DNA of 64,000 bases from Trichosanthes cucumerina (lineage: Eukaryota; Streptophyta; Magnoliopsida; Cucurbitales; Cucurbitaceae), in assembly GCA_036507285.1 (NCBI GenBank), contig CM071835.1, forward strand, positions 47,519,501-47,583,500. Direction: 5' to 3'. Below, piece after piece: positions 31,499-43,488 of this stretch. The position numbers were made by a program, and so were the translations under genes. The notes beneath the pieces were generated by a model. It had not been told where the DNA came from. It did no database searches and was given only the letters and a program-made list of their open reading frames with translations. Each line of letters starts with the position of its first letter. The stretch's first letter is position 1.

Positions 31499-33969
31499 AT
31501 GTCGAAAGATAGATTCTCTAAAGAGTATGAAGAAGGTGTAGACACTTTTATTCAGTTTGCACATGAACATGCGAGTGGTAAACCTTTTATACGATGCCCG
31601 TGTGTTAAGTGTGTAAATTTGAAGATTCTCAACACTAATGTAGTCAGGAACCACTTAGTTGCGTATGGTATCGATCAAAGATATGATAATTGGATTTGGC
31701 ACGGAGAAACCCTTGATAGATATTTTAGAAACAATGTAGAGTTAAATTTAAATTACACCACTAATGAGCAAGTATATGAAGAGAACTCTGATGACAACAT
31801 TGTGGAGATGGTTGAAACTGCACAACAACATTTTGAAGAAGATCCAAAAAATTTAAGAAGTTGCTTATGAGATCTTTGAAAAACCTCTATATCCGGGATG
31901 TAGTAGATTAACTAAGTTAGGTACATTAGTTAGATTGTATCACCTGAAAGCCAAATTTGAGTGGAGTGATACTAGCTTTACAGAGTTGTTGACCTTATTG
32001 AAAGATATATTACCTGAAAAGAATGAATTGCCGACATCTACGTATGAAGCAAAAAAGACGTTAGTCACTTTGGGAATGACGTATGAAAAAATTCATGCAT
32101 GTCCCAATGACTGTTGTTTATATAGGAAAGAATATGTTGATGCATCTAATTGTCCTCACTGTAACGAGTCAAGATGGATGAAACGTAAGAATTCGTTGGA
32201 AGTGAAAGAGGGAGTCCCTGCTAAAGTTATATGGTACTTCTCCCAATTCCACGATTTCAAAGGATGTTCAATAACACGTTAATTTCAAAGGATTTAACTT
32301 GACATGCTAATGAGAGATTAGTTGATGGCAAGTTACGACATCCTGCTGATACTCCATCTTGGAAATTCATCGATCATTTGTGGCCTAATTTTGGAAGTGA
32401 AGAGAGAAACCTTCGTCTTGCCCTATCAACTGATGGAATAAATCCTCATAGTGAGATGAATAGCAAGTACAGTTGTTGGCCTGTAATATTGACAACATAC
32501 AATCTCCCACCTTAGTTATGTATGAGGCGTAAATTTTTTATGCTAACCATGATAATATCTGAGCCAAAGCAACCGGGGTACAACATAAATGTGTATTTGA
32601 CTCCTTTAATAGATGATTTAAAAATTCTTTGGAATGATGGAGTGCCCTGTTATGATGCATATCGAGATGAAATATTCACATTAAAAGCAGTGTTGTTGTG
32701 GACAATTAACGATTTCCCTGCATATGGTAATTTAGCCGGTTGTAGTGTTAAAGGATATTGTGCATGTCCCATATGTGGAGAACACACATCAACTATGCAT
32801 TTAAAATTTAGAAAGAAGATGACTTATCTTAGACACATAAATTTTTTGCCACTAGCTCATTCATTTAGAAGACAGATGAAAGCATTTAGTAATGAAAAAG
32901 AATTTGGAAAGGCTCCACAACCATTGTCAGGAGAAGAAATTATTGAAAAATTAACCAACAATGAATGTTCCAATGAAGATATGTCAAAAGAGAAGAAACC
33001 AATAGGTGTCTTATGTTCTTGTTGGAAGAAAAAATCGATATTTTTTGAACTTGAATATTGGAAGAAACTTCATGTTCGACATTGCTTAAATGTAATGCAC
33101 ATCGAGAAAAATGTTTGTATGAATTTAATAGGCACTTTACTCGACATCCTCAGTAAGACAAAGGATGGATTACAAACTCGACGTGATTTAGAACGATTAG
33201 GTATTCGTCTCGAGTTGGCCCCAAAAGTTATAGGAAGAAGGACATTCATACCGCCGGCCTGCTACACATTATCAAAACATGAGAAACGTGCGGTTTGTCA
33301 ATCATTGTCAAACATGAAAGTTCCTGAAGGTTATTCTTCCAATATAAAGAACCTCGTATCACTCGATAATCTTAAAGTTAATGGTTTGAAGTCAAATGAT
33401 TGTCACGTGCTCATGCAACAATTGCTATCAGTTGCAATTCGATCTGCACTACCTAAGCATGTGAGAATTGCTATCACACGATTCTGCTTGTTTTTTAATG
33501 CAATATGTAATAAAGTGATTGATGTTTCACAGTTAAGTGAGTTGGAGCATGAGATCGTAGTTGTACTGTGTCTGTTTGAAAAATACTTCCCTCCATCTTT
33601 CTTCACGATAATGATGCACTTAACAGTACATATGGTTAGAGAAGTGCGACTTTGTGGTCCTGTGTATCTTCGATGGACGTATCCTTTTGAAAGATACATG
33701 AAAGTTCTTAAAGGATATGTGAGAAATAGGAATCGACCCGAAGGTTGTATTGCTGAAGGTTATATTGTCGAGGAAGCTATAGAGTTTTGTATCGAATGTT
33801 TGCATGATGTAAAACCTATTGAACTCAGAAAAGCTAATGAACGAGCTTAGGATGATGAATTTGGGAGACATGCATCGACAACTTCTCATATGAAGCCTGA
33901 TAAGGAACAACTCAAGCAGGCTCATTTATATGTCTTAGAAAATACTGATGGCGTTCAACCTTTTAATGA
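31499..33969 (+). pseudogene. CACTA transposase TNP2 (Transpos_assoc, tnp2, DUF4218)
   Basis: The N-terminal transposase-associated domain starts at ATG 31499 (CPCVKCVN, VRNHLVAYGID, NWIWHGE). After a frameshift near 31850 the tnp2 domain runs through CPNDCCLYRKEY, CPHCNESRWM, LALSTDGINPHSEMNSKYS with a catalytic-type Asp, GNLAGCSVKGYCACPICGE, and HCLNVMHIEKNVCMN. DUF4218 follows: MMHLTVHMVREV, GPVYLRWTYPFERYMK. Breaks: frameshifts near 31850 and 32260, a TGA after KDLT (about 32301), TAG for the Trp in NLPPW (32515-32517), and TAG at 33848-33850. A plausible donor site lies at about 33970. The enzyme would cut and join the CACTA termini in the nucleus. Confidence 0.88.
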
Positions 33970-34049
33970 GTACGTTAACTTCTTATACTAATTTAAAGTT
34001 AATCCATAAACTTAATATACTAACATCAATGATTCTTTGTATATTATAG

Positions 34050-34879
34050 AAAACATATGAACTATTTGAAACTCATCTATCCATCAAGATCAAGAAATCA
34101 GAAGTGGTTACAAGATCAACACAATAAAACATTCATTTCTTGGATACGTGATCAAGTATGGTTCTAAAAATTCCGCACATTTTTTCTTTTTTCTTTTTAT
34201 AGTTTTTAGCGACTTATACTCAAATATTAGTGATTTATGTGTATAGGTTGCTACTGATCTTGAAGTATCAAACCATACTATATCTAACACATTGAGGTGG
34301 ATATCACATGGTCCTTCACCCACTGTGATAACCTATTTAAGCTACGTAGTGAATGATGTTCGCTACAATACAGAGCTTTGTGATGGTACTCGAAATGTTC
34401 AAAATAGTGGAGTATGTTTAGTAGCTAGTACGATGCAAGTATCTAGTGCAAAAGATAAAAATCCAATAACCACACACATGTCTTTTTATGGTGTGATTCA
34501 AGAGATATGGGAATTAAATTACCATAATTTTAAGATTGTAATGTTCAAGTGTAACTGGGTTGAAAGTAATGGAGGTGTTAAAACAAATGAACTTGGATTT
34601 AAACTAGTTGATCTTAGACGTATTGGATATATATCTGATTCTTTCATTTTAGCTTCACAAGCTAAACAAGTCTTTTATATAGAAGATCCAAGTGACTCCC
34701 GATGGTCTATTGTGTTGCATCCTCCAAATAGAGAGTATGAAGATCATATTAACGAAGACGAGCTCGGGGACTTAATTTTAAACTACAATAACTCTATCTA
34801 CGTTTCTACTACTAATGAATATGACGAAATGGATGATGATAGTTCAACATATGTTCGCACTGACTATGATGACATTTAG
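34050..34879 (+). pseudogene. CACTA transposase C-terminal exons, DUF4216
   Basis: Two likely exons continue the transposase gene: 34050-34155 (RNQKWLQDQHNKTFISWIRD, between an AG acceptor and a GTATGG donor) and 34247-34879 (after TATAG). The second has GVIQEIWELNYHNFKIVMF, CNWVESNGGVKTNELGF and QAKQVFYIEDPSDSRWSIV, which is the DUF4216 domain. An acidic tail follows (DEMDDDSS) and a stop at 34877-34879. This exon is open throughout and is the best preserved part of the gene. Confidence 0.82.
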
Positions 34880-34999
34880 ATCGAAAATGAAAATGAAGCA
34901 TAAATTATATGGTATAACTTTTCACTGCTAAATTTAGATGTTGATACAATTTGATGTTTTTACTATTTATATTTAACTCAACTAATGTACCGCAGGTAC

Positions 35000-35829
35000 T
35001 TAGCAGGTATTTAGCATGATACTCTAATGGATCAATACTCTAGTGATGATGACTGCATGCTACTTGGTAGTGAAGATGAGGCAGGGAATGATGATATGGT
35101 GCAACCTCCTAATGTGTGACCTACTCGAGGCGCTACTACGATGCTCGAGCTTGCAGGAATAAGAAATGAAGCTGATCGAAGAGTGATCGAATACAATGCT
35201 CATGGACAGTGGATTGGTAGGAATGCAACGAAAATGATAAGCTATATTGGAACGTGTGTGCGATACTACATTCCAATTACATATGACTCGTGGGTTGAAG
35301 TACCAAAAGAATTGAAAGAAAAAATTTATTCTTGCATTGAGGTAATCTATTATTTTACTAACTCATTAAATATCATATGCTACTAGTTTCATTGAAATAT
35401 ACTTATATATATTACATTGTTTTTGTCAGCATTCCTTCGTAGTAGATCGTAAATCAAAGAAGGACATATTGATGAAAGCTGGAATTTCATTCCGACAATT
35501 TAAGAGCATTTTGAGGACTAAATATATTATTCCATTTTAAGACATGCCAGAATGTTTGAAGTCTCCACCACCGACATATAACCACATCGAGCAAGTTCAT
35601 TGGGATGAATTCGTTGGTAAAGTTCTATCTGAAGAGTTTCAAGTAAGTATTGAAAAATGATTTGTTTTTATGTTTATAAATGTTTACACGAAGATACTAA
35701 TTAACCTTGTGTTGTGATATAAATGTGTGATGTAGAAATTAAGCAGTTTGCAAAAGGACAGACGTTCCAAAAATAAATACAGTCATAGGCTTGCTCATAA
35801 GGGATACACAAATTTTGTGGAAGAGTAGG
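35000..35829 (+). pseudogene. CACTA second gene, Transposase_24 part
   Basis: Three likely exons. The first, to about 35341, has DPTSG-like acidic sequence, then RRVIEYNAHGQWIGRNATKM and YIPITYDSWVEVPKELK, typical of the plant Transposase_24 (Ptta/En/Spm) family. The second is 35431-35642 after TTTGTCAG and before GTAAGT (ILMKAGISFRQFK, PPPTYNHIEQVHWDEFV). The third is at about 35737-35829 (RSKNKYSHRLAHKGYTNFVEE). Stops at 35116-35118 and 35538-35540 show decay. In En/Spm-like elements the second gene encodes an accessory protein that binds element ends. Confidence 0.78.
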
Positions 35830-35875
35830 TATGTTTTGATTTGTGAATTTATACATTAGTATGTTATGTCTGCTC

Positions 35876-37747
35876 ATTCATGTTGGGTTTTATGTCCTAA
35901 AACTTGTGATTTTGTAAACTGAATGTATATTCTATTTCACAATAAAGTTGTTATTGAAGTTTATTCAGTAAAGGTGTTATTGACTATTGTGTATTGTGTA
36001 ACCTTAATCCAATAAAGAACTCTTGGCTATAGGATGAATACTTGAACTTTATGTGTGACATAAAAGTGGATCAAGTTCAAGTTATAGCCAGAACAGTCTA
36101 TAGTATAAGGATGTTGGGTACCTTATCCTGGGGACACTATGGACGCGGCCCACTTTTTAGAGAACAAACGATGTGATCCTAAATCGTTCATGTTGAGACA
36201 TGTGAGTGGGGCGCCTCTATGCAATGAGTTTGCATAAGATCGATCATGAAATAGTCACTTAGACTTTATAACTCCGCATCGTCTTAATCGACTATATATA
36301 TACAATGACCTAGGTAACTCGATCTTAATCTCGAGCGTTCTATGGACTCTCTGTTTATTCTGGATTATCCTTAGATTTTCATGGGTGAGAGTGGGGACGA
36401 GACTCGCCGACTCAATAAGCCTCCCATTTCGTGGATAAAATCGGGTAGATAATGGGAACATAGTTTCGCAAGATGGAATTCACTCCTATCCACTTTAGGG
36501 ATTAGTAGAGAGGTTGTTCCCTTGGCATCGACTCGGTCTTGAACAATGGGCCCCCCCCTCTCATTGGCCCGAGAGGGATTCGGTTGGTTGGTTGGACCAC
36601 AAACCAATTGTTCATTAGAGGATCGAGTGGGACTTAAGGAACAAGAGGTAATTACAGGGTAAAACGGTAATTTTGACCCAATCTGTAATTACGAACGACA
36701 CTGTGAAGGATCGACTTACTAATCATGGTTATATCGAGTGGGATGTAAATATATCTCTGAAGTGAGGAGAATGCGCCACCGGGCTTTAGTGGAGTGTCCG
36801 GTGGTTAACGAATGTTGATTAGCTATGCTAAAGAGTTTGGCCGGTTAATCTCGTATCGTTGGAGCTCATGACCTGTAGGTCCATTAGGTCCTCCTTACTA
36901 GCTCGGACTTAGCCTTATAACATTTTGAGAGAAAAGAATTTGAATTGTTTAAATTCGAGTTTGGAAGAAAGCGTTAATTATATGTGATATATTTAACGAG
37001 TCATAGCTTAATTATGAATTAAACTATGATTCACAGGAGGTGGATATATTTATATATGATTTAAATATTGAATCGGTTTATAGCATGAATTAGGATTCAT
37101 GTTCAGAAAATCGATCGGGATCGGGTAATTTATTTAATTTAATATTTGATATTAAATTAAATTAAAAATTAATTAATTAAATTAATTATTTAATAATTTA
37201 TTAATTAAATTAATTTTAATTAAAAATTAATTTAATATTGATTTTTGAATTAAAATTAAATGAAAATTTAAGGATTTCCATGAAACCCAACTTGACAACT
37301 TGCCCAATCTTACTTATCTTCAAAATTCACCAAAATTGGCCACCTCCATCTCAAAGCATCCTCATCACCCTTGAGTTGTCACTCCATTGAAGCTTTTTGA
37401 AGCTTTATATAATGGTGATTTGAGGTGTTTTGGGGGAATTACACAGAAAATTCAATATTCCCGAATTAGTGACCTTTGAGTTCTTTTCTTCCAAATTCTC
37501 TCAACCTAGGATCCCACAATCCGTTCTAAGGCCTGAGGATAGTAGGGAAGACTCTAACGGTTGTCCACGAAGTGTTCGTGCTGAAAACCATCCACCGGGT
37601 GAAGAGAATTTGATCTTCAAAGTTGAGTTTTCTATCCCTCTATTTTTCCAGCTTTGAGCATGTTTTTTATTTTACAAAATTGATCAACTTAGAGTGTTCA
37701 AGATCCAAAATTGCTTCCGCTTTCTTAATCTAGACTCTTTCAATTCA
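35876..37747 (+). mobile_element. Solo LTR of the Copia-C family (in CACTA gene)
   Basis: The LTR is 35881-37742 (1862 bp, TGTTGGGTTTTATGTCC to CTCTTTCA) with exact ATTCA duplications at 35876-35880 and 37743-37747. It sits in an intron of the second CACTA gene, between the KGYTNFVEE and KKGHVDLDADRAKL exons. The ladder at about 36936-37110 has more mismatches than the other copies. Confidence 0.95.
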
Positions 37748-37771
37748 TTAATTAGATGACTACATATTTTT

Positions 37772-38675
37772 GTAGAATAAGAAAGGACATGTAGATTTGG
37801 ATGCAGATCGAGCTAAGTTATGGATACAAGCTCGACAAGGGAAGGATGGCAAATTCTTGAATGATGAGATTGCAGATGTTGCAGTCAGAATTGTAAGCAA
37901 TAATGTTCATATATTTTTATGCTTTATTGACATTATTCTAGAGTAGTAAATATATATTTATATTTCTATTAAATTTTAGGACCAACTAGCAAAAGATCCA
38001 GAGAATGCGCATGATGATATTCTGGTAGAGGCATTAGGCACTCCTGAACACTCAGGACGTATAAGAGGTGTGGGAGGTTTAATCACACCCTCTTTCTTCT
38101 TTCATAAACCCACACCTTCGACTCAGAAAAGTAACGTCATGACTGACAAAGAAACGAGTTGGAAGAGGGAAAAGAAAGAACTGATGACTCGATACAATCA
38201 AATGACAACAAAACACAAGCGTGGAAAAGATGAGGAAAAACGTGTGGTGATGTCACTCTCTTGTCAGATAGGGGTAGTTGCCAACTACAACCACCCATTG
38301 CTTCGACATCTACTGAAAATCTTGATGAGGTAACTCTTATTCTAAATCTTCGTTAATTGGATTTTAAGAAAATGTATATAAATACTAAGTCATAATTTTT
38401 AATATACTTTGTAGGGAAAATCTTGCGATTTTGCTGTTGGAAATATAAACAATATTGTGGCATCATGAATGGTTTATGAGAGGTTAAGTCCGCATGAAGT
38501 TATTTACGGTGTGCCTCTCACATCGAACGATGTGAGAGTACTTACCACTCTTGTATCTGACTTCAATGCTCCATTGCCTATACCGATAGCTGGGAGTATT
38601 GAGATAGTTTCAAATGCGATTGGTTCTCACATTCCATGACCAAAGAATCTTGTAATAGTAGATAAAATAGAAAAG
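37772..38675 (+). pseudogene. CACTA second gene, coiled-coil and DUF8039-like part
   Basis: Exon about 37775-37893 (KKGHVDLDADRAKLWIQARQ), exon 37980-38330 (ILVEALGTPEHSGRIRGVGG, then a Lys/Glu/Arg-rich likely coiled coil) and exon 38415-38675. The last contains SCDFAVGNINNIVAS, HEVIYGVPLTSNDVRVL, NAPLPIPIAG and NAIGSHIP*PKNLVIV, a pattern seen in the DUF8039 domain of CACTA-associated proteins. Two in-frame stops (TGA after IVAS and after SHIP, the latter replacing a Trp) show it is inactive. Splice sites are inferred from GT/AG and frame continuity. Confidence 0.7.
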
Positions 38676-38752
38676 GTAAATTTTATTTGAAAATGCTCGT
38701 TCTTGTTTAATTTAATGTCTATGATTTTTAATATATAACATCGTGTACGTAG

Positions 38753-40729
38753 GAACGTAAGAAACCTCACCATGAGCTAGCGACATTAAGGGAGAAGAGA
38801 GGTAGAAATGATGTGTCACGAGTGCATATGCCACTTGCAGTGAAATACATGATCAAAATTTTTGAAGGCTTGAACACTAAGTATATAGACATCCCAGTAC
38901 CTGATCATGTGTTCGGATATCAATTCAACTTTCATTTGATGAAAGACAGCATGCAACAATTCTGCATGATGGAGGAACTTGCAATCTCGGTTATATCAGC
39001 TTATATCGCGTAAGTATTATTTAATTATGTAGACTATGATATTCATGTTATTTACCACTTTAGGATATACATATTAACTAGTTTGTTAGTTTTGAGTTAT
39101 GCTTAGAAATTGTGACATGTGAGTTATTCTTGTTTTGAAGTTGTTGAGTGTATGTTTTGTTTCATTTATGGTGGTCGAGTGTTCTTAAATCGTTAAAATG
39201 ATAAGTGAATTGAAGTTTGATTGAGTTATCTGGATGTTGAGTATAGAAGTGTGTTTTTGTTAAACACAGGTACATGTAAAATTTTGGTATTGTTGTAATT
39301 ATGTTGTTATGTTGCTGAAATTTAGGATAGATATGTTAACTCATTTGTTAGTTTTGAGTTCTTCTTAAAAATTGTGACATGTGAGTTATACTTGTTTTGA
39401 AGTTGTTGAGTGTATGTTTTGTTTCATTTCTAGTGGTTGAATGCTTTTGAATCGTTAAAATGATTAGTGACTTGGAGTTTGATTGAGTTATCTGGATGTT
39501 GAGGTTAGAAGTGTGTTTTGTTTTTCGCATGTGTACATGTAACATTTTGGTATTGTTGTAATTATGTTGTTATGCTGCCGAAATTTTCGAGACTTAATTA
39601 AGAGTAAACTCCATTTTAGGATAGACATATTAACTAGATTGTTAGTTTTGAGTTCTTCTTAGCAATTGTGACATGTGAGTTATACTTGTTTTGAAGTTGT
39701 TGAGTGTATGTTTTGTATCATTTCTGGTGGTTGAGCGTTATTGAATCATTAAAATGATTAGTGAATTGGAGTTTGATTGAGTTATCTGGATGTTGAGTTT
39801 AGAAGTGTGTTTTTGTTTTAGAAAGGTACATTGTATCATATATTATTAATTTTCATTGTATCATTTTTAATTTTAATATTTTTTATTTATTGTTAGGTAC
39901 TTGTGTCAATCTAAACCCATCATATTAGAACAATATGCATTCCTTCAACCATACTTGATTTCATATGCCTCTGGACCTGAAGAGCAACGTTGTCGATTCC
40001 TATGTAATAGGCTACGAGAGACCAAGAATAAACTATTGATTTGTCCTTGTAATTCAGGATACGTAAACCATTTACTTATTAATTTACTTGTATTTTGTAT
40101 ATATTCCTAACTCTTATTTTTTGGCAATTCTATATTTAGACACCATTGGTTGTTGGTGGTTATCTCATTGAGAACATCTACAATTTGGTCGATTGACTCC
40201 ATAGGACATGACATTCGCGATTACGTGAAAAACATAGTTAATACGTAAGTATTATGAAACTTCTACCATTGATATATTTCTTATGGAAACCGTTATTCAC
40301 TTATTTTTATGTATTTGTACTTGTATAGGGCTATTAGGATGTTCTATGCTCAAGCAAACGCTAGAAGTCTAAATTTTAATTGGATAGTTGTTCAGGTAAT
40401 CATTTCAAATCTACCATTTTGTTTATTTATTCGAGTTTTGTTTATTATATGTTTTAATCATTTATATAGTGTGCTAAGCAACCAGGGAGTACAGAGTGTG
40501 GGTACTATACTATGAAGTTTATTCAAGATATAGTAATACAGAGAAGTCGAGTGATAACAGACGTGGTAATACTTTGATCTTATTCTGTGTTTTAAAGTTT
40601 CTTGATTGATTCAATTTTTTAATGTATGTACACTTATTTGTTTTCAGTTGACGAGAAAAGATAAGTACACCCGAGATTAGTTAGACGAGATACGAGTTGA
40701 GTTATGTGAATTTGTAAATCGATACTTAT
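38753..40729 (+). pseudogene. CACTA second gene, Ulp1-like cysteine protease (C48)
   Basis: Likely exons 38753-39010, 39898-40063, 40141-40243, 40329-40395, 40471-40564 and 40648-40729. The C48 (Ulp1/SENP) catalytic residues are all readable: His in HHWLLVVISL, Asp in TSTIWSIDSIGHD, and the Gln and Cys in CAKQPGSTECGYYTM. These enzymes remove SUMO-like modifiers. I see no internal stop until the last exon (TAG at 40678-40680 in TRD*LDE), so this part looks less damaged than the upstream exons. It is in the same order and strand as the Transposase_24 and DUF8039-like exons, so it is probably one gene. Confidence 0.78.
39061..39830 (+). repeat. Three-copy tandem repeat inside Ulp1-like gene intron
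   Basis: Units start at 39061, 39323 and 39617 (TAGGATA followed by ACATATT/ATATGTT), with periods 262 and 294 bp and strong similarity throughout (GAGTTATCTGGATGTTGAG, TGTGACATGTGAGTTAT). The second unit has a 30-bp extension before the third. It expands the intron between the AISVISAYIA and YLCQSKPIIL exons. Confidence 0.88.
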
Positions 40730-41085
40730 GACCATTTTTGTTATCATACTTCATTTATAATGTGATTTTCAAGAGTTAATATTATGTTTTTTAACAGTTC
40801 GCTTGGAAGAATATGTAATAATTTTAACTGATTAGTTAGTCAATGGAACTTTGCTTTTGTTCATTTGCAATTAAGGTTTATTCTGATAAAATTTGTACTT
40901 ATATAGTTTGACAAATCGTTGAGTCTCCAATTATATTGTTTCCTAGTCTTACGTGAATTACATGTTGATAATAGCTACTTTAATGAGAAAAATGTGAATT
41001 GATAGAGTTGTTCATACATATGCAGGTGGTAGAGGATGGGTGAATAATATCCATTTTTTTATTTTTTATACATAGTTATAGTTGA

Positions 41086-41741
41086 CGGCTAAAAAACGAC
41101 ATTAAAACCAGCAGTATTGACGGTTCAAAACTATCAACATATATGTCATAGTCAACAATGCAAAACGTCAAGTATAGTTATAGATGACAACTAAAATACG
41201 TCAAGATATATTTATATTGACAGGTAATAAGTGTTAATAAAAAGGGTATTATTGACGGTTGGCTAAAAATATTGACGGTTAAAAAATATCAACTATACCT
41301 GATGTTGACGGCTCACAAATGTCAATAAAGTGGTTATTGTTGACGCTTTGATCTAAATATTGACGGTTAAGAACCATCAACTATACCCTTTTGTTGACGG
41401 CACATAAGTGTCAATAAAAAGGTTTTTGTTAACGCTTTCACCTAAATATTGACGGCTAAAAACCATCAACTATACCCTATGTTTGACACTACATAAGTGT
41501 CAATAAAGAGGTCTTTGTTGACAGATTTACGTCATAGTTGATGGCTAATAGGTGTCAACATTTATATTATTGACAGTTAAAATCCGTCAATAAAGACATA
41601 ATTGTTGACGTTTAACGACTGTTAACTATCAACTTAAAGTTAACGCTTTTGACACCGCTTTCAATGACGGCCAAAAAACGTCAACTAAAGTGAATGTTGA
41701 CAGTTTTTAGCTGTCAATAAAGACCAAATTTGTAGTAGTGT
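41086..41741 (+). repeat. CACTA subterminal repeats and right terminal inverted repeat
   Basis: At least eight exact TTGACGG motifs plus variants (TTGACAG, TTGACGC), many paired with GTCAA 15-25 bp later, so the region is a set of short inverted pairs. It ends GACCAAATTTGTAGTAGTG at 41741. Such subterminal arrays are binding sites for the accessory transposon protein in En/Spm-type elements. Confidence 0.88.
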
Positions 41742-41931
41742 AAGTACACCTAAGATGAGTTGGACGAGATATGAGTTGAGTTATGTGAATTTGTAAATCG
41801 ATACTTATGACCAGTTTTGTTATCATACTTCATTTATGTGATTTTCAGGAGTTAGTGTTATGTTTTTTAACAGTTTGCTTGGAACGATATGTAATAATTT
41901 TAACTTATTAGTTAGTCAATAGAACTTTTTG
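41742..41931 (+). repeat. Second copy of the Ulp1-like gene 3' end
   Basis: TAAGTACACCTAAGATGAG onward repeats 40662-40855 (end of the last exon plus trailing DNA) at roughly nine bases in ten. It starts exactly after the CACTA terminus. It ends where the truncated Copia-F LTR begins. It fits either insertion of this CACTA into a sister copy (candidate 3-bp duplication TAA) or a local duplication. Confidence 0.75.
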
Positions 41932-43488
41932 ACTAGCTAGGTTTCTATTTCACTAGGATGACCTAGGCAACTTGATCTCAATTCTGAGCAGGTTATGAAC
42001 TCCTGTTTGCAAGGGATTGTCCTTTGACTAGTATGGGTGGGAGTGGCCAGATTCACCGACTTAATATGCCTACCTTCTTGGTGACAAAACCAAGTGAGCA
42101 GCTGGGGACTTAGCCTAGCAAGATGGAATTCACTCCTTTTCGACTACTAGGGTAAGTAGACGAATGTTCCCTTAAGTGGTGTCTTCGGGACTTGAACAAA
42201 AGGCTCGACCCTCTCATTGGCCCGAGAGCGACTTCTGTTTGTTGGTAGGACCACAAACAAATTGTTCATTAGAAGAGCACTGGTACTTAAGGTACAAGGA
42301 TGTAACTCAAGAGTAAAACGGTAATTTGACCCAGCTGGTGTTACGAACATTTGTGAAGGATTGACTTGTTGTTATTGGTCAATATCCGTGGACACAGAAA
42401 TATATCTGCAGTGAGAAGAGTGCAGCTACGAAACTTTAGTGGAGTGTTCCTGCAGTTAACGAATGTTGATTAGGAGGTTAATGAGATTAACCGAGTAATC
42501 TTGTATTGTTGGAGCTTCTGATCTGTAGGTCCTAGGTCCACCTTCTAGCTCGTAAAATGTTCTTAGATCGTTTGAATTTGAAACGTTCAAATTCATTAGG
42601 GAATAAATTTAATGTATATAGATACATTATAATATAAAGTTTTGGAACTATATATTATAATTTAATGTGAATATTATTCATATTAAATTATATGAGAGAA
42701 TTAAATATTTGAAAGAGTTCAAATATTATTTTGAATGTAAATGAGATTCATATTTGAAAACTATAAGTTAAAATTTAATGTGCATAAGATGTACATTAAA
42801 ACTATAGGGTAGAGGGAAAATTGATTAAATATGATTTAATCATAATTAAATATATGATTAATTTAATTTTGGTTAAATGTGATTTAATTAAAATTAATAT
42901 TAATTTATAATTAAATATAATTTAATTATTAATTAAATTAATTAATTTATATTTTTATTAAATTAATTAAGGGAACGTGTCAGGATAACACGTTCCCACG
43001 ATCCCTCTTCTTCTCTCTATCGATAGTTATACAGGGAGAAGAGAGATTAGTTGGGTTGATCCTGTGCAATTATTGAATTGCTGTGAAACTCTCTCTAAAA
43101 AACTTATCTTCTCTCCCAATTTGTTGGAGACCTTCCCACCAAGGTTAGATCTAAGTGGAATCCAGAGATATAGAAGGTTCTCACTAGTGGCGCTGTCCTG
43201 TTGGAAAGGAAGAAAAGTGGATTTGGTGTTCCTGTGTTGCTATATTCAATTGGAGCAAGGAGTTGCTGATTTGGAAAAACTACGAAGGTAAATTTAGAAT
43301 TTCCTTATTGTTTATTTAAATTTACAGCATATTTGCATGTTTTAGTTCCATGCCTATTTAGATTAGAATTTATGCTTATCTCTGTTTTTTTTTACCAATG
43401 TATTGGTATTTGTATTTAACAAAAAACAAACAAGCAAAATCGATTTCAAATCACGTTTCCACTGCTCAAGAGGATCGAATTTCCATCA
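41932..43488 (+). mobile_element. Copia-F 5' LTR, first ~410 bp missing
   Basis: It begins mid-LTR by comparison with 58499-59024 and ends TTTCCATCA at 43488. The shared block GATCTGTAGGTCC is near 42520 and the ladder is at 42573-42895. A primer site with mutations (TTGGTATTAGAGT, 43490-43502) follows. Confidence 0.82.
42573..42895 (+). repeat. Inverted-repeat ladder in Copia-F LTR
   Basis: Members: 42573-42595 (10-bp arms, ACG), 42610-42629 (8, ATAG), 42658-42690 (15, one mismatch, ATT), 42704-42727 (10, AGAG), 42774-42800 (12, one mismatch, AAG), 42822-42842 (9, ATG) and 42865-42895 (14, two mismatches, GTG). The first member keeps the GAATTTGAA arm seen in Copia-C and Copia-1. Confidence 0.88.

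Larger units (their letters stand above)
31499..41741 (+). mobile_element. CACTA (En/Spm) DNA transposon, 5' end not found
   Basis: Two genes run left to right: a TNP2-type transposase gene (31499-34879) and a second gene with Transposase_24, DUF8039-like and Ulp1-like parts (35000-40729). The right end has subterminal TTGACGG repeats and the terminal sequence GACCAAATTTGTAGTAGTG, whose complement begins CACTACTACAAA. No matching CACTA terminus or TTGACGG cluster is visible to the left, so the left end is missing or unrecognised. A solo copia LTR interrupts it at 35881-37742. Stops and frameshifts make it non-autonomous today. Confidence 0.88.

Noticed and set aside
41086..41741. TTGACGG repeats as a minisatellite or CRISPR-like array
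   Set aside because: They sit at a CACTA terminus and fit subterminal transposase-binding repeats.
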